Below, one piece after another: positions 59,143 through 64,000 of a stretch of DNA of 64,000 bases. Each line of letters starts with the position of its first letter. Within the stretch, counting starts at the first letter, position 1. The notes under the pieces were generated by a model. It was not told the DNA's origin and did not search any database. It saw only the letters and a program-made list of their open reading frames with translations. Source of the DNA: Spinellus fusiger (Eukaryota; Mucoromycota; Mucoromycetes; Mucorales; Phycomycetaceae); NCBI GenBank assembly GCA_025094145.1, contig JALLLS010000019.1, forward strand, positions 1 through 64,000, written 5' to 3'. Position numbers and translations under genes: made by a program.

Positions 59143-61214
59143 TTAATGTCTTTGTAAAGGATGGTTGGTTCTTTCGACATTTCTTGATGTGGAAGAAATG
59201 TGATTTGACAAAGCTCTTGTGGAATTTGTTCGGAGGGATTTGGAGGAGTGTACAGTTGGTCTTGAGGAAGATCCAGAAGAAGATCCAGAAGAAGAAGAGG
59301 AGGAAGAGGTAGATGAAGGAGTGAAAGGAGTTACAGCCGCAAAGCTGAAAAGGGATCTTTCATTGAGATTGGTACCAGGCCAGTGGATTATCATTTCATT
59401 TGTAGAGGCTCTTCCCATGACAGTTGGATAAGATAAAGGACGTGGCTCTATTGGTTGTTTTCTTCGTCCATTGATCTTTCTTTGCTGTCCTCTGCTGAAT
59501 TCAGATTTACGCTTATCAAGGAAGATCATTTTAAGTTTTTCCACTAGGTTGGTGGGTTGTGTGTGGGTGTCAACAGGTCGACGGCTGGAGGAGGGTGTTT
59601 CGGTATTTATAATGGAAGGAATTGGGTGGGGCTCTGCATGAATGGTGAGTTCCTGAGTGATGGGTTGAGTAGAGTCTTCATAGTAGACTGTTCTGCGATC
59701 TCTAGTAGTATTATGTACTAGAAAAATAGAGTACATGAGTATATCATTCTTGCATTTAAGGAAAGGGGAGTTACTTTTACTTACATTCTAAACTTGCAGG
59801 GAATGCATTGGAATAAGCAGCAAGTGTGGAAGAAAGAGGCTCTCTTTCTTGTGATGTAGACAAGCATGGAGTGGGATGTACACTAGTAAGAGCAGCAGGA
59901 GATGGGCCATTTTCTAAAGAAGACAGGGCTACAGGAGGTGGTCCTCTGCATCCTTCTCTATTACTATCAGAGTCAGCATCTTCAAATGCATTGGAAGAAG
60001 GTTCATTCGTTGTTGAAATGGAAATGGCTACTGGTTCGCATGTACTGTTGCTCTGGTCTGATGAGTAGTGGGATGTGTTCTCAAGGCCTAAAGCCATAGC
60101 CACTTGATCCACTTCAATAGCAACACTTTCTTCAAGATCTGCATAAGAGCGACAGATGGGACACTGAAATCCCGGGTAGCTCTTTAGAAGTGGACGAATG
60201 CATTTGTAGTGATACGAATGAGCACAAGGGGCAACAAACAGAGCTTGAAAGGGAGCAAGTGCATAAAGACATATGCAACACTCTTCAGTTTCTGGTGATT
60301 CTAGGATAGGCTTTTTTAAAGAAACCTCTGCTTCGTGAGATTTCTTGTGCGCCAACTGTTCTTCAGCAGTGGCTGTTGTGCTGTTAGGATGATTATCGCA
60401 TGGAGTGACATTGGGTGAGTTCAGAAAAGGTACACTAGGAACATTCTCGGCTGTGTCGGCGAGTCTCTGTCGATGTGTGCCGGTGTATTGCCGTAATTGG
60501 TTGAAGGCTGCTATGCTGTAGGAGAGTGGACGGGAGTTTTGAGATCTATTCACCTGGAAGCGCATTCTAACAGACCGGTACATCTCCTCTAGTCCTCCTT
60601 GATAATCAATGCCTAATTGAACAATGTCACCATCCTTAATCTCTATAGGGTGGCTTTCATGACCGGTGGGACTCAAGCGAATGTGATTGATAAATGTGCC
60701 TGAACTTGACTTTGTATCTCTGATATATAACTAAAAGAAAAAAGGACGATACGGAGTATATGTATTAGATGTCTGTGATGGGTGAGGACTCTTCGCTTAC
60801 CTTTTCATCATTGCCCACCCAAATTTCACAGTGAGCTCTGGAGACCACCTTTGTTTTGAAGGACATATAGTTGAGAGAATTTGGACGATCTGCCAATCTA
60901 CCGATTTTTATAACTGTGCCAGCTTCTAATTGGCGATCCACAATATCAAAGATAATGCACCGGCTAGCATCTTCAATACAAGGCACAATCTTTACATGCA
61001 TGCTGACTTTCTGGGATGGTTCAGAGACAGATGAGTGTGTATGGGTGTAGGAGTTCTCAGTTATATGATGATGGGTTTGATCTGTTCTAGAGAGTCGTCT
61101 GCCTAAGAGAGGAGGTCCTTGGGATACATCAAGAGAATGCCTGAAAGATAAGAAGGATGCCTGGAGAGAAGATCCATCTATATCACCATGCATTATATTA
61201 TTGAAGGGGGTCAT
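59143..61214 (-). CDS. DMA1: FHA-RING E3 ubiquitin ligase (Dma1/Dma2-like)
   Basis: Three exons (61214-60801, 60730-59785, 59717-59143) make 644 aa. After a Ser/His-rich leader, an FHA domain spans about residues 70-210: [40 protein letters not shown] and [20 protein letters not shown], with the phosphothreonine-binding Arg, Ser and His present. A RING finger follows near residues 275-320: [39 protein letters not shown] (C3H2C3 type). The C-terminal ~300 residues are disordered with a Ser-rich run (microsatellite at 59270-59320). Dma/CHFR-type ligases act in spindle-position and septation checkpoints. The tail is much longer than in yeast Dma1, where RING is near the end. Confidence 0.85.
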
Positions 61215-61835
61215 TGGATAATAGTATAGGTTGAGTAGGGCTGGTGTGGGAGAGAAGAAAAGAGTGGAAAGAAGAGTGGAAAGAAAGGCAGAGAAAATGG
61301 AAGAGACATTGAAGAGATATTGAAAAGAATCTACCGGACTATGAAAAATAGAATCTCTGCTCGATAGGCGAGGTTGTTATGTACGACAGACATCCACAGA
61401 TAGAATCTCCAAAAGCTATTTTAGCACCATATATGGTTGCATGAAACTATTACTGTGAACTCGGCTTTTTATATATGAACTGCCGCTTTCTATATTTCTA
61501 CAGTATGAACTGCCGCTTCATTCCATCGGTGTAAGAAAACACCTATGGGGTGGTTCTAATGCCCAATGCGCGATTAGTACACACTATCCGCCAAATGAAA
61601 GTATTTTTTGAATTTCATTTCATTGAGCAGTCTATATTTCATACGCTCTTTGAAATTGATCCGATAGAAGCTGTTCTCAGCATCCATTGTCTTTTTTAAA
61701 TGGAAGTATCTCGCTTTGGAGTGTTTATTTTTGCTCATTTGAATAAAACAAGCCAGGCTATTTGCTCTTTATTACTCTAATGTCTCTGATGAGAGAGAGA
61801 GAGAGAAGAAAGAAAGAAAGAAAGAAAGAACGCTT
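61215..61835. other. Spacer with element-terminus-like repeat and microsatellites
   Basis: 61548-61620 resembles 29292-29365: GGGGTGGTTCTAATGCCCAA against AGGGTGGTTAATATGCCCAA, then ATTAGTA against ACTAGTA, and AAATGAAAGTATTTTTTGAA against AAATAAAAAAATACTTTGAA. 61787-61831 holds (GA)n and (GAAA)n runs. No gene is supported. Confidence 0.4.
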
Positions 61836-61931
61836 TTATTCACTCATGGTGCTCCGTAGTAATAATACAACAATAACAACTATGATGAAGATGATGAAGA
61901 TGAGGATTTTTTGAATATACTTCTTGTCCAT
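61836..61931 (-). CDS. Possible single-TM microprotein (31 aa)
   Basis: An ATG-to-TAA frame encodes MDKKYIQKILIFIIFIIVVI followed by VVLLLRSTMSE: a basic N-terminus, about 20 uninterrupted hydrophobic residues, and a short polar tail. The layout is like known one-helix regulatory micropeptides, but the hydrophobic part is encoded partly by a CATCTT repeat, so chance is possible. No family is recognised. Confidence 0.3.
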   Translation of the reverse strand: MDKKYIQKILIFIIFIIVVIVVLLLRSTMSE

Positions 61932-63657
61932 ACCAGGATATAACATTGTCTCTTCTCAATGACACCCATACTTAATCTGATATGCCCTACTACAGTCTAT
62001 CTTCACTAGGATTGGATCAGTAACCGTGCTACTCGCTCTTCTCCTTAATCTAATCCTTTTCCTTCTACGCTGCTACGTGTGGTTTCTACTGGTACCCCGA
62101 CATCTATTTGTGATTCAACATATACCGTCAGTTACAATGGAGACACAATAGTTTGATATTTGATATGACACAAATATAACCTCTTATTCTACAAATATAG
62201 TCGATAGACTACTATATTTTTCGCTTTTCTAAATATAGCAAATGTGCCTTTGTTGCATCTGCCATGGAATAATGTAACGAGGCATTTTATCACTGCCATT
62301 TAACACTGGCACACTTTTCGTAGCAGAGTAGGTCCAATGGCACGGCGTATTGTTCTATAGATTCGTAGATCCTTGGCTGAAATTTACAGGCCTTGATGAA
62401 AGAGAAAAAAGACAGCCATGCAACATGGTTGATTTAAACTATGGCTTGTGAGAGAACATGTGCCTGTTTTTTCAAATAAGAATAAATAGACAGTGATGAG
62501 ATGCAGACAAAATAGTTTGTGATGATGTCGGCTCTAATTCATTTGTTAGGCAGGATACATAGGACTGTGATTTATAAATTAAGTAGCCTTTCACGGCCAC
62601 ACGTGTCAGGGTAATTCTATAGACTACAAGTGATACAGATGCCTGGCTATTGTCTCCAATCAAGACAAAAGGGTTACACTAGATGAAGATCTATTACCAG
62701 TCATTATTTTGAATAGAAGAATTAAATAGAGATAGAAATAGAGATAGAAATAGAAATAAAATCGAGAAAACAGGTGTAGGGTTATATAATATCATTGTAA
62801 AACCTGTAGTTTATTAATAAAGATGATAAAAAGGAAACCAGAAAAGTGGTAGTGACTGATCTCTCTATCTACAGAATGAGCTTCTTATCCTGTTTCTATA
62901 GTCTAAAGAGAAATGAAATAGACAGCAAAGATGGATTTTATTTTTATTTTTTTATTTAGGAATTATGATGAGTGATAAATTTAAGCTCTACAGATGGAGA
63001 TGATCCAATCCTTTTCTCCCTGCATTCTCCTCTACAGTTTAAAATATCATATGTGCATGAGCTGATTCTATCTTTAACACATTGGATGAGATGCAATCCA
63101 TCAGAATGAAATATAGTAAAAATAGAATACACACCCTCTAGATTGTGTCTACATGGAATACATGGAATACATTAGAAGCACCATAAGTAATAAACAAACA
63201 AACAAACAAACAAACAAACAAACAAACAAACATAAACAAGGTTGCAAGTGCATAGAAACATCTGCTGGGATAAGAATAGTGAGAGTAGACACAGGTAAAT
63301 AGGTGCATAGAATGAGTTTTGATAATAAAGAAATGAGTGGTAACGAGTTTGTTTCTACAATGTCAGACATTGGCATGATGATAGTGTTGGGTTTTCGGTA
63401 TTTCTATTCTTTACTGTGGTGTTTTCAAGAGAAAGAGAGTGCCCTGTGTACATCATAGAAGGCAAAAGATAAAAGATAGTAGACTAAAAAATAAGCAGAG
63501 GGGAGAATGGACAGATCCAATTAACAGGGCTGTTGGGCATCAATGACTGACGGTTGTAGGGTGGCTGCTCAGCATTTCTTATTACTTTCACACCGATATT
63601 TAGGTGACAGATGTAGATATAAATATAAATTCATATTTATAAAGGCCATTGATTAGC
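61932..63657. other. Intergenic, no supported gene
   Basis: A stop-free hydrophobic plus-strand stretch (about 62001-62151, LLALLLNLILFLLRCYVWFL) has no ATG and no convincing upstream exon. 63189-63232 is an (AAAC)n repeat. ATAGAGATAGAAATAGAAAT repeats occur near 62720-62760. The rest is AT-rich. Confidence 0.35.
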
Positions 63658-63966
63658 ATGAAAGGGAAGAATTCACACCTAGAGTTGAGAATGCTAAGAT
63701 GGAATCAGAGGTGCTATTTTTCCTCTTGTTATGCATTCATTCTATCACTCGCTTTATTGGCTGGATCTCTTTCTATACACAAGATACACAAGATACAAAT
63801 AGATACAAAGAGTGGCTCTTATGTCAGATCATCTCTATTACAGTTATTGCTGGTGGTGAGTCAGTTCAATGCATCTCAATTGACTCTTTTCTTTCTTTCT
63901 TTCTCCACTGCAATGGTCTGGTACTTGTGTATCTCCTGTACCATAGAGGTTCTCATTCCTCTGTAG
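63658..63966 (+). CDS. Small hypothetical two-TM protein
   Basis: A 102-aa ORF starting MKGKNSHLELRMLRWNQRCY. Two hydrophobic segments are CYAFILSLALLAGSLSI (about residues 25-42) and LTLFFLSFSTAMVWYLCISC (about 75-95), joined by a polar loop (HKIHKIQIDTKSGSYVRSSL). A TATAAA box in ATTTATAAAGGCC lies 15 bp upstream of the ATG, like that of histone H4, which argues for a real promoter. The TATA-to-ATG distance is short, so the true start may be the internal Met at codon 12. No family is recognised; it could continue by splicing beyond the window. Confidence 0.4.
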   Translation: MKGKNSHLELRMLRWNQRCYFSSCYAFILSLALLAGSLSIHKIHKIQIDTKSGSYVRSSLLQLLLVVSQFNASQLTLFFLSFSTAMVWYLCISCTIEVLIPL

Positions 63967-64000
63967 AAAGAGAAAGAAAGAGAGTCAAGTCCATTTATTA

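Noticed and set aside
62001..62151. Hydrophobic plus-strand reading (LLALLLNLILFLLRC)
   Set aside because: It has no ATG, and no upstream exon could be joined in frame.

Overview
This window looks like nuclear DNA of an early-diverging fungus, most likely Mucoromycota. The gene set is fungal: NPR3, a Num1/Mcp5-type cortical anchor, a protein O-mannosyltransferase, a Dma-type FHA-RING ligase, TPD3 and CDC37. Most genes carry several 45-100 nt GT-AG introns. Intergenic DNA is AT-rich and full of Tc1/mariner-like transposons, and there are two decayed Fanzor/TnpB-like loci. The species assignment is inference; no rRNA is present. There is one tRNA.

Layout. 1-18.4 kb is a compact gene block: the 3' end of a coiled-coil gene, a tetraspan membrane protein, NPR3 (TORC1/nitrogen signalling), the Num1-like PH protein, a mitochondrial PPR protein, a Rab6/Ypt6 GTPase, a nuclear FKBP prolyl isomerase, a PMT-family O-mannosyltransferase, the PP2A scaffold subunit and tRNA-Lys(CUU). 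18.4-39 kb is a transposon island: broken Tc1-like transposases, a 1.34-kb element with near-perfect inverted termini, an IS630-like element with about 120-bp inverted termini, a foldback palindrome, and two heme oxygenase genes in direct orientation 5,477 bp apart. 39-44.6 kb holds a two-TM protein, CDC37, a Fanzor-derived element inserted just upstream of CDC37, and histone H4.

45-54 kb is dominated by a 2,103-bp inverted repeat that looks identical (45023-47125 and 51957-54059). Each arm carries a complete PCID2/Thp1/Csn12-type PCI-domain gene. The arms flank a 4.8-kb spacer with an alpha/beta hydrolase, a PX-domain protein and an Aly/REF-type mRNA export factor. 54-59.1 kb is an AT-rich gene desert. 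59.1-64 kb holds the Dma1-like ligase, a possible single-TM microprotein and a small two-TM protein.

The genes form no operon; each has its own promoter. Two nearby genes share a theme: the PCI-domain protein and the Aly/REF protein are both of mRNA-export type (TREX-2 and TREX). The main unusual points are the perfect inverted duplication with its GC-AG introns, the Fanzor remnants with recognisable termini, a conversion-like heme oxygenase pair, and an H4 start codon that appears to be assembled by splicing.
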